Source: Clostridia bacterium (lineage in GTDB: Bacteria > Bacillota > Clostridia > Oscillospirales > CAG-272). From it: a stretch of 21,271 nt of DNA. The position numbers and the translations under genes are program-made. The stretch spans positions 1 through 21,271 of the forward strand of contig JAFTKV010000001.1 of NCBI GenBank assembly GCA_017453085.1, written 5' to 3'. Positions 1 to 7,479 of the stretch are shown here, one piece after another; position 1 is the stretch's first letter; each line of letters starts with the position of its first letter. The notes under the pieces were generated by a model. It did no database searches, was not told the origin of the DNA, and saw nothing but the letters and a program-made list of their open reading frames with translations.

Positions 1-8
1 GCGGGGCG

Positions 9-629
9 TTGTTTGCAGAATGCTATTCTAACATAGCGGCTCCGAAGCCTGTTCAAGTAGAAAATAGTGGCCAAAATGAAGGAAAATGGGTCATTTGGTG
101 CAACATTGGTGGACAAGTGATCGTATTGCTACGGCATATATCAGGGACGGCGGAAGTGAAGCTGTTGTACGTTCACAGCTTTCCATTATTCAAACCGCAC
201 TTCCTTGCAGAGGCGGAGAAGTTCAATCTCCGCTATCCTGATCCGACACAAATCGAAACGGTGGCGGACAAGCTGCGATGGTATCGGTACAGTAAAGGCT
301 TGCTTCAACGGGAGGTAGCCGATTATGCCGGCATTGATCGCAGCACGTATATCCATTACGAAGAGGAGGGAAGGGATTATTATCCGTCGGACAAGATCCG
401 AGCAATCGCAGATTTGTACGGGATTGAAGTGGAGCAATTATTGGATGAGTATAATCTTTTCCTGTATAACGACCAAGGTAAGCAGATTCAAGCCGAAAGG
501 AAGGCACTGGGACTGACACTATCCCAATACGCCCGGCAGTTGTCTGTGGATGCCGGTAAACTCCGCAAGTGGGAAGGAAATCAGATTCGGATATCGAAGC
601 GAATTTGGGAGCGGTTGTTTCGGGAGTAG
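9..629 (+). CDS. XRE-family transcriptional regulator with two HTH domains (start uncertain, possibly 5' partial)
   Basis: The C-terminal half carries two successive XRE/Cro-like helix-turn-helix units. The first is at about residues 85-145 (KLRWYRYSKGLLQREVADYA, then a GIDRSTY recognition-helix-like stretch). The second is at about 158-203 (IQAERKALGLTLSQYARQLS). The N-terminal roughly 50 residues match nothing I recognise. The reading frame stays open to base 3 and the first start is a TTG without a visible Shine-Dalgarno, so the gene may begin outside the window. It may also begin later, for example at GTG 156 or TTG 165, which would give a compact DNA-binding protein starting just before LFKPHFLAEAEKFN. 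Proteins of this type are common accessory regulators in Clostridia, and a SLOG relic follows downstream. The DNA-binding class is well supported; the target is unknown. Confidence 0.6.
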   Translation: MFAECYSNIAAPKPVQVENSGQNEGKWVIWCNIGGQVIVLLRHISGTAEVKLLYVHSFPLFKPHFLAEAEKFNLRYPDPTQIETVADKLRWYRYSKGLLQREVADYAGIDRSTYIHYEEEGRDYYPSDKIRAIADLYGIEVEQLLDEYNLFLYNDQGKQIQAERKALGLTLSQYARQLSVDAGKLRKWEGNQIRISKRIWERLFRE

Positions 630-982
630 GGGAGCGCTTAGTTTGTGAACGGAAAAAAACGCACGAGGCGGAGCAGGGCAGTTAGCAATTTACAAGTTGT
701 TGGAAATCACTTTGTTGTCTGATTGCATCAAATCATTTACCCGACAACCACCATTTAAGATTAACGATACGCTTATTTGCTTCAAGAGGACGTATACTAA
801 TAAGTCTGCTGAATCAAAGCTCAGCAATTAATATATGGTGAATTATAAGAAATAGCCGTTGGAGCGAGCATAAACAGGTTGTCATAGGTCGAAGCATAGC
901 CACCGTGCTATACACTAACTAGGAGGACTATGTCAAGGAAATCATGTGTAGTGCAACAGTATGAATCGAGAGGCATCAACAG
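630..982. other. Gene-free stretch
   Basis: No convincing coding sequence, RNA gene or terminator is visible. A good Shine-Dalgarno (AGGAGG at 921-926) precedes an ATG at 930, but the short reading frame it opens has no recognisable protein sequence and is out of frame with the SLOG remnant that follows. It may be the decayed 5' end of that gene. Confidence 0.5.
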
Positions 983-1254
983 CATCTACGATGGTGCTTT
1001 CACACCAAACGAGCTTATGTGCGTACAGAGTTTCCGGTCATCAGCGATGACTACAAAGTCTATCTGCTGGAACGCTACGAGGACCCAAGAAGATCAAGGG
1101 CGCAGGCAGGGCAGTGTATGTGGAGCGCAATTACGAGATGATTGACCGTAGCCGTTTTTGTATCGTCTACTATGGCGAAGCCTACGCTCCCAATACCCGA
1201 AAAAGCGGCATCAAGATTGCGCGATTTCCGATGGGATCATTTGATTCTGCTTGA
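983..1254 (+). pseudogene. Frameshifted remnant of a SLOG/DUF1273 (YpsA-like) family protein
   Basis: Two reading frames together spell the C-terminal part of a SLOG-type protein. From about 1001 to 1084 one frame reads HTKRAYVRTEFPVISDDY followed by KVYLLERYED. From 1087 a different frame reads KKIKGAGRAVYVERN, then YEMIDRSRFCIVYYGEAY and APNTRKSGIKIA, ending at the TGA at 1252-1254. The YED-to-IKGAG junction lacks the residues usually found there and changes frame, consistent with a small deletion. After KIA the sequence (RFPMGSFDSA) no longer looks like the family, so the 3' end is also lost. Family members are predicted nucleotide-binding proteins often carried on mobile or accessory DNA. 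The assignment rests on recalled family sequences, not on a search. Confidence 0.65.
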
Positions 1255-1279
1255 AAAATTGACAGAAATATAGTATAAT
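1251..1279 (+). promoter_or_regulatory. Sigma-A promoter of the UvrD-like helicase gene
   Basis: TTGAAA (1251-1256), a 17-bp spacer and a perfect TATAAT (1274-1279), 36 bp before the helicase ATG. The -35 overlaps the stop codon of the SLOG remnant. A Shine-Dalgarno (GGAG, 1305-1308) follows. Confidence 0.7.
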
Positions 1280-1314
1280 ATACTACAACCAAACCACCCC
1301 CATCGGAGCCACTT

Positions 1315-3636
1315 ATGACCGAACAAGAATTTACTAAGACCCACCTCTCCACCTTCACGCCCCAACAGCTGGCCGCTGTGAAGTCGGTGGAGGGGGCGAC
1401 CCTTCTCCTCGCTGTGCCGGGGAGCGGAAAAACCACCGTGCTGATCCATCGTCTGGGTTATATGGTGCACGTTTGCGGCATCAATCCCGCTTCCATCCTC
1501 ACCGTGACCTATACCGTTGCAGCCACCGAGGAGATGAAGGCTCGTTTTGCCGCCAAATTTGGGCGCGAATATGCAGATCGGATGGAGTTTCGCACCATCA
1601 ACGGTATCTGCCAGAAGATCATCCACTACTACTGCGCTACCTACGGCAAACGTGCCCACGAACTCATCGCAGAAAGCGAGCAGGCGAAGCTTGTGAGCGA
1701 ATTGTACCAGCAGATCGTGGGCGAGTATCCCACCGTCAGCGACATCAAGAACGTTCAATCTGCCATCACATACATCAAAAATATGCGCCTCTCCGACGAG
1801 AAGATCGATGCATTCAAGAGCGATCTGCCCAAACTCACCGAGCTGTACCGTGCCTACTGTGCCGAGCTGAGACGGCGCAATCTGATGGATTATGACGATC
1901 AGATGCGCTACGCCCTTGCATTTTTGGAAAAATGCCCACCCGTGTTGGCGCATTTCCAAGACCAATTCCACTATCTCTGCGTGGACGAGTCTCAGGACAC
2001 CTCTAAGATTCAGCACGATATCATCAAACTGCTGGCGTCCAAATACGGCCACCTCTTTATGGTAGGCGACGAGGATCAAAGCATCTACGGCTTCCGTGCC
2101 GCCTATCCCGAGGCATTGATGAACTTCGAAAAAGACTACGACGGGGCAAAAATACTCCTGATGGAGCAGAATTTTCGCTCCACCGTGGAGGTAGTTGCCG
2201 CCGCCAACGCTTTCGTGAAGGAGAATCGTTTCCGCCGTGAGAAGGTGATCGAAGCAACCCGTGGGAGTGGGCTTGCGGTGCAGAAGATCAACGCTTTGGA
2301 TCGCACGGCGCAGTACAAATACCTCTTTGCCCTTGCCCAGCAGTGCGATGGGGACACGGCGATCCTGTATCGCAACAACGACAGCGCCATGCCGCTGATC
2401 GATCATTTTGAGCGAAAAGGCATTGCTTACAACTGCAAAAAGCCCGAGGAAGCCTTCTTCTCCAACCGAGTGGTGGGAGATATCACCGACATCATCCATT
2501 TCGCCCACGCACCCACGGACGCCGATCTGTTTATGCGGATCTACTATCGCTTCGATCTGCGCATTCCCAAAAAAGCGGCGGAGGTTGCCTGTATCACAGG
2601 GCGAAACAGCGGAAAACCGCTGTTTGAGGAACTGGCCTCGGTCCCCGATCTGCCAGGCTATGTCAAAGACGGCGTGATTGAGCTGGCGCAGATGATGGAG
2701 TTGCTTCCTACGGACAATGCCGTGGATGCCATCGACCGCATTTGGTACCGTATGGGCTACGGACAGTATGTGCAGAACAATAAGCTGGATCGTGGCAAAT
2801 ATGCCATCCTGCGAATGCTGGCGGCAAACGAGCCGTCTGCACTGGCACTCCTGCGACGGCTGGAGGAGCTGAAGGAGATCGTAGGAGCGCACACCAACAG
2901 TAGTGCCAACAAGCTGACACTCTCTACCATTCACTCGTCCAAAGGATTGGAATATGAGAGAGTCTACCTGCTGGACGTATTGGACGGCATTCTGCCCTCG
3001 ATTTCGGCAGAAGATGCGGTGAGCGACGAAGAGCTCAAGCTCTACGAAGAGGAGCGGCGGCTCTATTACGTCGCTATGACCCGTGCCAAGGCGGAGTTGT
3101 ATCTGTTCACTTGCGAGCAAGCCTCTTCCGCATTCACTGCCGAAGTGATGCGGAGCCTGCCTTATGAAGTGATAGATGACAGCGACGTGCTGTCTTTCGT
3201 GAAGAAGAACCTCTGTGGCAAGTCCTACATCCATCGGACGGAAGGGAAGGGAACTGTGATCGCTCAGTGCGGTGAGCGGCTCTTGGTAGAGTACAAGGGC
3301 GGCACTGCACAACTGATGACGCTCTCCGAGATGATTGCAGAGCGGGATCAAACGCCCGTGTATGAGACTTCCACCATCAAAGAGAAGCCGAAGAAGGGAA
3401 GTCATAATTCCCCTGCGCCGCTGATCGCCCACGATCTTAAGATGTACACCGCAAAAATGCTGGTGGGCAAGCGGGTCAAGCACACAAAATTCGGTAGCGG
3501 AACCATCCTATCGGTGGAAGAGCGCTCCGATAGCATCACCAAGACCGCTACCATCCGATTCGAAGGGATGAAGGCAACGAAAAAGCTGGCTCTGCCCGGA
3601 TCGGTAGAGAAGGGATATTTGGTGATAGAGGAATGA
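1315..3636 (+). CDS. UvrD/PcrA-like superfamily 1 ATP-dependent DNA helicase
   Basis: 773-residue SF1A helicase expected to translocate 3'-5' on single-stranded DNA in repair or replication restart. All signature motifs are present: Walker A AVPGSGKT (33-40), motif Ia ILTVTYTVAATEEMKAR (61-77), Walker B VDESQDTS (223-230), motif III GDEDQSIYGFR (251-261), motif IV EQNFRST (284-290), motif V TIHSSKGLEYERV (538-550) and motif VI YVAMTRAKAELYL (585-597). The C-terminus carries a PcrA-type Tudor-like segment at 717-762 (VGKRVKHTKFGSGTI) and a second, similar segment at 636-674 (YIHRTEGKGTVIAQ). The start is an ATG 6 nt after GGAG. The gene stands alone behind its own promoter. It is shorter than and diverged from housekeeping PcrA in the linker regions, so it may be a paralogue and not PcrA itself. 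Confidence 0.9.
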   Translation: MTEQEFTKTHLSTFTPQQLAAVKSVEGATLLLAVPGSGKTTVLIHRLGYMVHVCGINPASILTVTYTVAATEEMKARFAAKFGREYADRMEFRTINGICQKIIHYYCATYGKRAHELIAESEQAKLVSELYQQIVGEYPTVSDIKNVQSAITYIKNMRLSDEKIDAFKSDLPKLTELYRAYCAELRRRNLMDYDDQMRYALAFLEKCPPVLAHFQDQFHYLCVDESQDTSKIQHDIIKLLASKYGHLFMVGDEDQSIYGFRAAYPEALMNFEKDYDGAKILLMEQNFRSTVEVVAAANAFVKENRFRREKVIEATRGSGLAVQKINALDRTAQYKYLFALAQQCDGDTAILYRNNDSAMPLIDHFERKGIAYNCKKPEEAFFSNRVVGDITDIIHFAHAPTDADLFMRIYYRFDLRIPKKAAEVACITGRNSGKPLFEELASVPDLPGYVKDGVIELAQMMELLPTDNAVDAIDRIWYRMGYGQYVQNNKLDRGKYAILRMLAANEPSALALLRRLEELKEIVGAHTNSSANKLTLSTIHSSKGLEYERVYLLDVLDGILPSISAEDAVSDEELKLYEEERRLYYVAMTRAKAELYLFTCEQASSAFTAEVMRSLPYEVIDDSDVLSFVKKNLCGKSYIHRTEGKGTVIAQCGERLLVEYKGGTAQLMTLSEMIAERDQTPVYETSTIKEKPKKGSHNSPAPLIAHDLKMYTAKMLVGKRVKHTKFGSGTILSVEERSDSITKTATIRFEGMKATKKLALPGSVEKGYLVIEE

Positions 3637-3696
3637 GAGAGTTCTGTTTGCAATAGGGAAATAGAATCGAAACATTTGTGCAAGGTCTAACGGCAC

Positions 3697-3731
3697 AAAA
3701 AACTCGTGAGCTGGCGGCTCACGAGTTTTTT
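3697..3731. terminator. Bidirectional intrinsic terminator between convergent genes
   Basis: Perfect inverted repeat: 15-nt arms at 3697-3711 and 3717-3731 (core ACTCGTGAGC/GCTCACGAGT), 5-nt loop TGGCG. A six-T run lies on the 3' side in both directions because the arms begin with A6. It serves the helicase gene (plus) and the methyltransferase gene (minus). Confidence 0.9.
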
Positions 3732-3826
3732 GAATTACTCAAATCTTTCGCAAGTTAGATGCGTTGGTGAATGGAAGTATCGGATTTTATGTGCATACGG
3801 CAAATGAAATCCGATGCAATTTTCTG

Positions 3827-4618
3827 TTATCTTTTCTTTAATTCTGCAATAGCCGCATAATGTAGTATCTCAAATTTCTCAGGCGCTGTTTCGGATAACA
3901 ATTTTCGATGCTCTTTGTCCCAGCGCTCTAATTCATCTTCCTTGAGGGATGCGCCCACACCTCTGCAAGCTCGCATCCGTCCGTGCCAAGTATCTCTCGT
4001 GAATGAAACTGCGAGATCATATTCTTCGTGACTTACGAGCTCAAAGTGGTTATACACAGCATCCGGAATATGGATCGGCTTTTTTACCTCTCCTGCGCCC
4101 GACCATTGAGGGCTGTATTGGAGCACTAAATCTTCGCTCGCGCCCGCAATTTTATCTTCATAAGGCAACCAAGCCATATAAAGTATGAGCAAGCGTCCAT
4201 TCGGTTTTAACATCTTTGCGAGCTTCGGAGTCAATTTGGCGTGATCGAAATACCAAAAGCATTGACAAGCGGTGATCACGTCGAAAGAACTGTCGGGAAA
4301 ATCAATTTCCTCGGAGGCAATTGTATAAAAGTCGATATCCATATCCAGTTCGCTTGCTATCCGCTTGGCTTCAGCGATTTGATTCTCTGAAATATCCGTG
4401 CCTATCCATTTCGCACCGTAGCGATACAGATTCCTTGGCAATACGCCGGTACCTGTGCCGAGATCCAACACTGTTTGTCCTTCTGTAAAAAGGTTTCGTT
4501 GGATTAATTTTTGATAGAATTTGTCGGGATAGATGTCACGGTATTTGGCGTAATCGGCAGAAGTTCTACCCCAATCAAACGCCTTTCCGGCGTCTATGTT
4601 AGCATTTTTTATTTCCAA
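3827..4618 (-). CDS. Class I SAM-dependent methyltransferase (Methyltransf_11/UbiE-like)
   Basis: 263-residue protein with a Rossmann-type methyltransferase core. Motif I is VLDLGTGTG (50-58), followed by an acidic strand end GTDIS (73-77). SFDVITACQCFWYFD (111-125) is the usual post-motif segment, and LKPNGRLLILYMAW follows. The N-terminal AFDWGRTSADYAKYRDIYP resembles small-molecule methyltransferases of this class. Nothing identifies the acceptor. The start is TTG: GGAGG (minus strand, 4627-4631) lies 8 nt upstream and no ATG is better placed. The gene is monocistronic, with its own promoter upstream and the shared bidirectional terminator downstream. Confidence 0.85.
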   Translation of the reverse strand: MEIKNANIDAGKAFDWGRTSADYAKYRDIYPDKFYQKLIQRNLFTEGQTVLDLGTGTGVLPRNLYRYGAKWIGTDISENQIAEAKRIASELDMDIDFYTIASEEIDFPDSSFDVITACQCFWYFDHAKLTPKLAKMLKPNGRLLILYMAWLPYEDKIAGASEDLVLQYSPQWSGAGEVKKPIHIPDAVYNHFELVSHEEYDLAVSFTRDTWHGRMRACRGVGASLKEDELERWDKEHRKLLSETAPEKFEILHYAAIAELKKR

Positions 4619-4670
4619 TTTTGCTACCTCCGTTTATTGCACATACAATCCTGGGTTTGTTAATATGGTT

Positions 4671-4699
4671 ATTATATATCAAATTTGTATGATTGGCAA
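4671..4699 (-). promoter_or_regulatory. Promoter of the methyltransferase gene
   Basis: On the minus strand, TTGCCA (4694-4699), a 17-bp spacer and TATAAT (4671-4676). The -35 is directly preceded by an ACGG-containing motif (4697-4708) like those at the glycan-locus promoters. Confidence 0.7.
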
Positions 4700-4708
4700 T
4701 CCGTATAT
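4697..4708 (-). promoter_or_regulatory. Copy F of the recurrent ATYACGGATT-like motif
   Basis: The minus strand reads ATATACGGATTG, overlapping the -35 (TTGCCA) of the methyltransferase promoter. It is one of six similar sites in the window. Its role as an operator is inferred from repetition and position. Confidence 0.35.
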
Positions 4709-4721
4709 TGTGTCTCAAGAG

Positions 4722-4758
4722 AAAAAATGAGGGCTGACCGCAATCGCCGGTCAGCCCT
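4722..4758 (-). terminator. Intrinsic terminator of the F5/8C - GH130 operon
   Basis: Minus-strand hairpin with 11-bp arms (4748-4758 and 4730-4740, AGGGCTGACCG and its complement), a 7-nt loop and then a run of six T on the minus strand (4722-4727). It lies 28 bp after the GH130 stop codon and just upstream of the methyltransferase promoter. Confidence 0.9.
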
Positions 4759-4785
4759 ATTGATCGTAATTATGGAAGTATCATC

Positions 4786-7479
4786 TTATCCAATTGCTGC
4801 TGTCAGTCGTGCGGCGATGTCGTCTACCCATGCTTGCTTGTAGTAAGCACTTTGCAGAGCGGCATAGGCGGTGGACAGCAGATCGCCCTCATAACCTGCT
4901 GCTTCAGCGGCGGCGATGGCGGCAGTCAGCGCACTGTCATCCCGTACATCTGGGGTGTAGATTGCAACCGCCAGGCGGCTGTCGGCGGTACCGTAGTAGA
5001 GATACCAGCTGCCGTTGTAATAGACCAGACCCTCCACGAAGCAGACGTTGTTTACCAGACCGTCCAGTTCGTAATCCTTTTCGGGATACAGGAAGTAGGT
5101 TTCGGTACGATCCAAAATCTTGGTGGGATCCTTGGGATCGAATAGTACCTGTCCGGGACAGTAGGCGTTGTAAATCAGCATAGAATCGCCACTACCCTGA
5201 GGATCAGCGTTGGCACCGTTGTAGATCAGCAGAATGCCGTACTCGCTGTAGATGGCCTGCGGACCGCATTCTACCAGCCGCGCGTCAAAATGATCGGCAC
5301 GGGGGGACATCGGCGCGATCAGATGGCCGGCTTCGTCCTCCAGGGGCGTCCAGTTGATCAGGTCTGTGGAGCGAGCAAGGTAGATTGTTCCTTCGCCGTA
5401 GTACATATAATAGTAGCCATCCTCAAACTTATGAGCGACGAACTGATCTCCCACCATATCGCAGATAACCGAGCCGGACTTTGCCCACACGCCGGCATAT
5501 TTGCCATCGTAAGCTTTGTCGAATGCGCCGCCTTGCTTTTCCCAATGGATCAGGTCGGTGGAAGTTGCCACGAAGAGGAGGGCAAGTCCGTTGGGGCGGT
5601 TATAGGCGGTGTAGTACATATAGTAGGTGCCGTCTGTATCCCGCACTACACGGGGATCCTCACAACCACCGCCGATCTCGAAGGGATAGCAATCGTCATT
5701 GTCGGGGTACAGAATAGGTGCGCCCAAATTGTCAAAATGCACGCCGTCGGTGGAGAGAGCCAGTCCCACACGGGAAACCAGCGGATGATCCTGAGAGCGA
5801 TAGAGCACCGCGATCACGCCGTCCTTGACCACAGCGGTGGGATTGTACAGAGCTTCATTGGACCAATAGACTACCTCTCCGCTGACCGGATCAATGAAGG
5901 AATCCACGGTGTTGGGAACGAGGATGGGATTAGCCTTGTCCAGCTTCACGAAATCGCCCAGTGCCCATGATTCGGGGAAGGGGCCGTTTTCGAAGAATTG
6001 GATCTCGGTGATGACCGTATTCTTGCCGCCGTTGTTGGCGGAAATGTGCAGTCGGAAGTGAGTGTAGCACACGGTATTCTCAAAATCAAAGATCCGTTTT
6101 AGCTGTCTGCCTTGGAAGACCTCGTCGGTGCGGCTGTCCAGTACTACCCAATTCTTTCCGTCTACCGAGCCCTCCAGCGTCCAGCTCTTGGGATCGCAGG
6201 CCTCATCGTCGGTGCCCGATACGATGGCGTAACGGTTGACCGCGCAGAGCGCATCGGTCATAGCGTATTCCACAGTTACGTCACTCCCCGACAGCTTGGC
6301 GGAGGTGGTGCGGTCGTCGTCGAAGGCTGCTTTCACAGAGCCGTCATAGCTACCTTCAAAGGCGGTGGTGCAGTTGATGTAACTGCCCTCGCCGATCACG
6401 TGGACCTTGCAGGCGGCAACCGCGCCCTCAGTGGTGAAAGCCCAAACGGTAGCATCTCCGCCGTTGTGCCCCCAAAGGGTGACACCCTTATCGGTGGGAA
6501 TCAGCGCAACGGTGTCGCTGCTGGTTGTAGCATAGTAAACACCATCCTCTTCTGCGGATAGTGAGACTGTCGTGCCCTCGACTATGCAAACGGCGGAGGT
6601 GGAAAGGGTTAGCGACTTGCGAGATGCGGCGTCGGGAATGGTGAATGCCTTGCCGGTTCCATCTTCCCACAGTGATACTTCGGCAAGCTGAGTCTCGTTA
6701 CCGCCGCAGTTTTCGGTGATCCGCAGACGGTAGAAGGCGTAAGCGGCAGAAGAGGCGATCTCGTACTCGTTGGAAGTATGCCTACCGCTGAAGACCTCAT
6801 TGGATCGGCTGTCCAGTTCTACCCAATTTTCACTATCTGAGGAGCCCTCCAGCACCCATGCGGCGGGATCACGATCGGGATCGTCGTTGGCAGAGGTGAG
6901 GGTATAACGGCTGATGGTACGGGGGATTTTGTTTTCCATGGCAAACGTCAGCTGGGCTGTGTCGGCAAATACCAGCCATTTGGTGGAGTTGCTGCCGTCG
7001 CCCAGCATGGCGGGCTGTTCGGCGGCGGGGGAATTGGCGGGCATTCCTGCGATCTCTGCGGTTAGTGCGCGATTGACCGATTCGCCCTCGGGAGCGGGCG
7101 ACCAGACGGTCAGCGGAATGGCAAAGCTCTCACCGCTTTCGGAGACGGCCAGCAGGCAGGAATTTCCCTCCACTCTACCGGTCAAGGTGACGGTAGTGCT
7201 GTTACCGTTACGGATGCAGGCGTGGGTAACTGCCAGCTCGTCAGGGGCAAGAATCTCGTACCGTCCTGCCAGAGTGACGGAGACGGTTTCGCCGGCGGCA
7301 AGCAGGAGTGTGCCCTCGCCGCGGGTGTAGGTGATGTTTACGTCCGACTTGGGAATGTCAGTATTGTTGACTATGGGTGTCGTGGTCATGGTATCTCCAT
7401 TCTGCTTTGTGCAAGCAATGATAATAGGAGACAGAGTGGCCAGCAGTAAAACTGCCGATAGAATCTTTTTTCCGCACAT
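4786..7479 (-). CDS. Lipoprotein GH130-type mannosidase/phosphorylase with two F5/8 type C domains
   Basis: 897 residues. A lipoprotein signal (MCGKKILSAVLLLATLSP) ends in the lipobox IIAC, with Cys23. Then come an unrecognised domain (30-130), an F5/8 type C (discoidin-like) domain (136-275), an Ig-like linker (287-362), a second F5/8 type C domain (366-498), a five-bladed propeller (511-842) and a helical tail. The propeller has GH130 hallmarks: NPTAVVKDGVIAVLYR, GGCEDPR (Asp608 corresponds to the family's catalytic acid), YYMYYTAYN, VECGPQAI, FDPKDPTKILDRT and YYGTADSRLAVAIY. GH130 enzymes act on beta-mannosides, mostly beta-1,2 or beta-1,4, by hydrolysis or phosphorolysis; a secreted form would more plausibly be a hydrolase. 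The ATG directly abuts the stop of the upstream lipoprotein gene, with GGAGG at 7488-7492, so the two are co-transcribed. GH43/GH32 are related folds but fit the motifs less well. Confidence 0.82.
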   Translation of the reverse strand: MCGKKILSAVLLLATLSPIIIACTKQNGDTMTTTPIVNNTDIPKSDVNITYTRGEGTLLLAAGETVSVTLAGRYEILAPDELAVTHACIRNGNSTTVTLTGRVEGNSCLLAVSESGESFAIPLTVWSPAPEGESVNRALTAEIAGMPANSPAAEQPAMLGDGSNSTKWLVFADTAQLTFAMENKIPRTISRYTLTSANDDPDRDPAAWVLEGSSDSENWVELDSRSNEVFSGRHTSNEYEIASSAAYAFYRLRITENCGGNETQLAEVSLWEDGTGKAFTIPDAASRKSLTLSTSAVCIVEGTTVSLSAEEDGVYYATTSSDTVALIPTDKGVTLWGHNGGDATVWAFTTEGAVAACKVHVIGEGSYINCTTAFEGSYDGSVKAAFDDDRTTSAKLSGSDVTVEYAMTDALCAVNRYAIVSGTDDEACDPKSWTLEGSVDGKNWVVLDSRTDEVFQGRQLKRIFDFENTVCYTHFRLHISANNGGKNTVITEIQFFENGPFPESWALGDFVKLDKANPILVPNTVDSFIDPVSGEVVYWSNEALYNPTAVVKDGVIAVLYRSQDHPLVSRVGLALSTDGVHFDNLGAPILYPDNDDCYPFEIGGGCEDPRVVRDTDGTYYMYYTAYNRPNGLALLFVATSTDLIHWEKQGGAFDKAYDGKYAGVWAKSGSVICDMVGDQFVAHKFEDGYYYMYYGEGTIYLARSTDLINWTPLEDEAGHLIAPMSPRADHFDARLVECGPQAIYSEYGILLIYNGANADPQGSGDSMLIYNAYCPGQVLFDPKDPTKILDRTETYFLYPEKDYELDGLVNNVCFVEGLVYYNGSWYLYYGTADSRLAVAIYTPDVRDDSALTAAIAAAEAAGYEGDLLSTAYAALQSAYYKQAWVDDIAARLTAAIG

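Noticed and set aside
930..1145. 71-residue frame with a good AGGAGG site
   Set aside because: The frame has no recognisable content and runs out of phase through the SLOG remnant, so it is not reported as a gene.
1259..1279. TTGACA at 1259-1264 as -35 for the helicase promoter
   Set aside because: Only 9 bp separate it from the TATAAT. TTGAAA at 1251-1256 gives the correct 17-bp spacing.
1237..3483. 748-residue open frame on the minus strand opposite the helicase gene
   Set aside because: It is antisense to a gene with every SF1 helicase motif, has no ribosome site, and its translation (Cys/His/Val-rich) has no domain-like pattern. It is a frame shadow.
3779..3815. Inverted repeat ATCGGATTT/AAATCCGAT just after the methyltransferase stop
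   Set aside because: The loop is 19 nt and no T-run follows on the minus strand. The strong bidirectional terminator at 3697-3731 explains termination.
4786..7479. GH43 or GH32 identity for the propeller enzyme
   Set aside because: CEDPR, VECGP, the DPKDPTKILDRT segment and the YYGTADSRLAV ending fit GH130 better.
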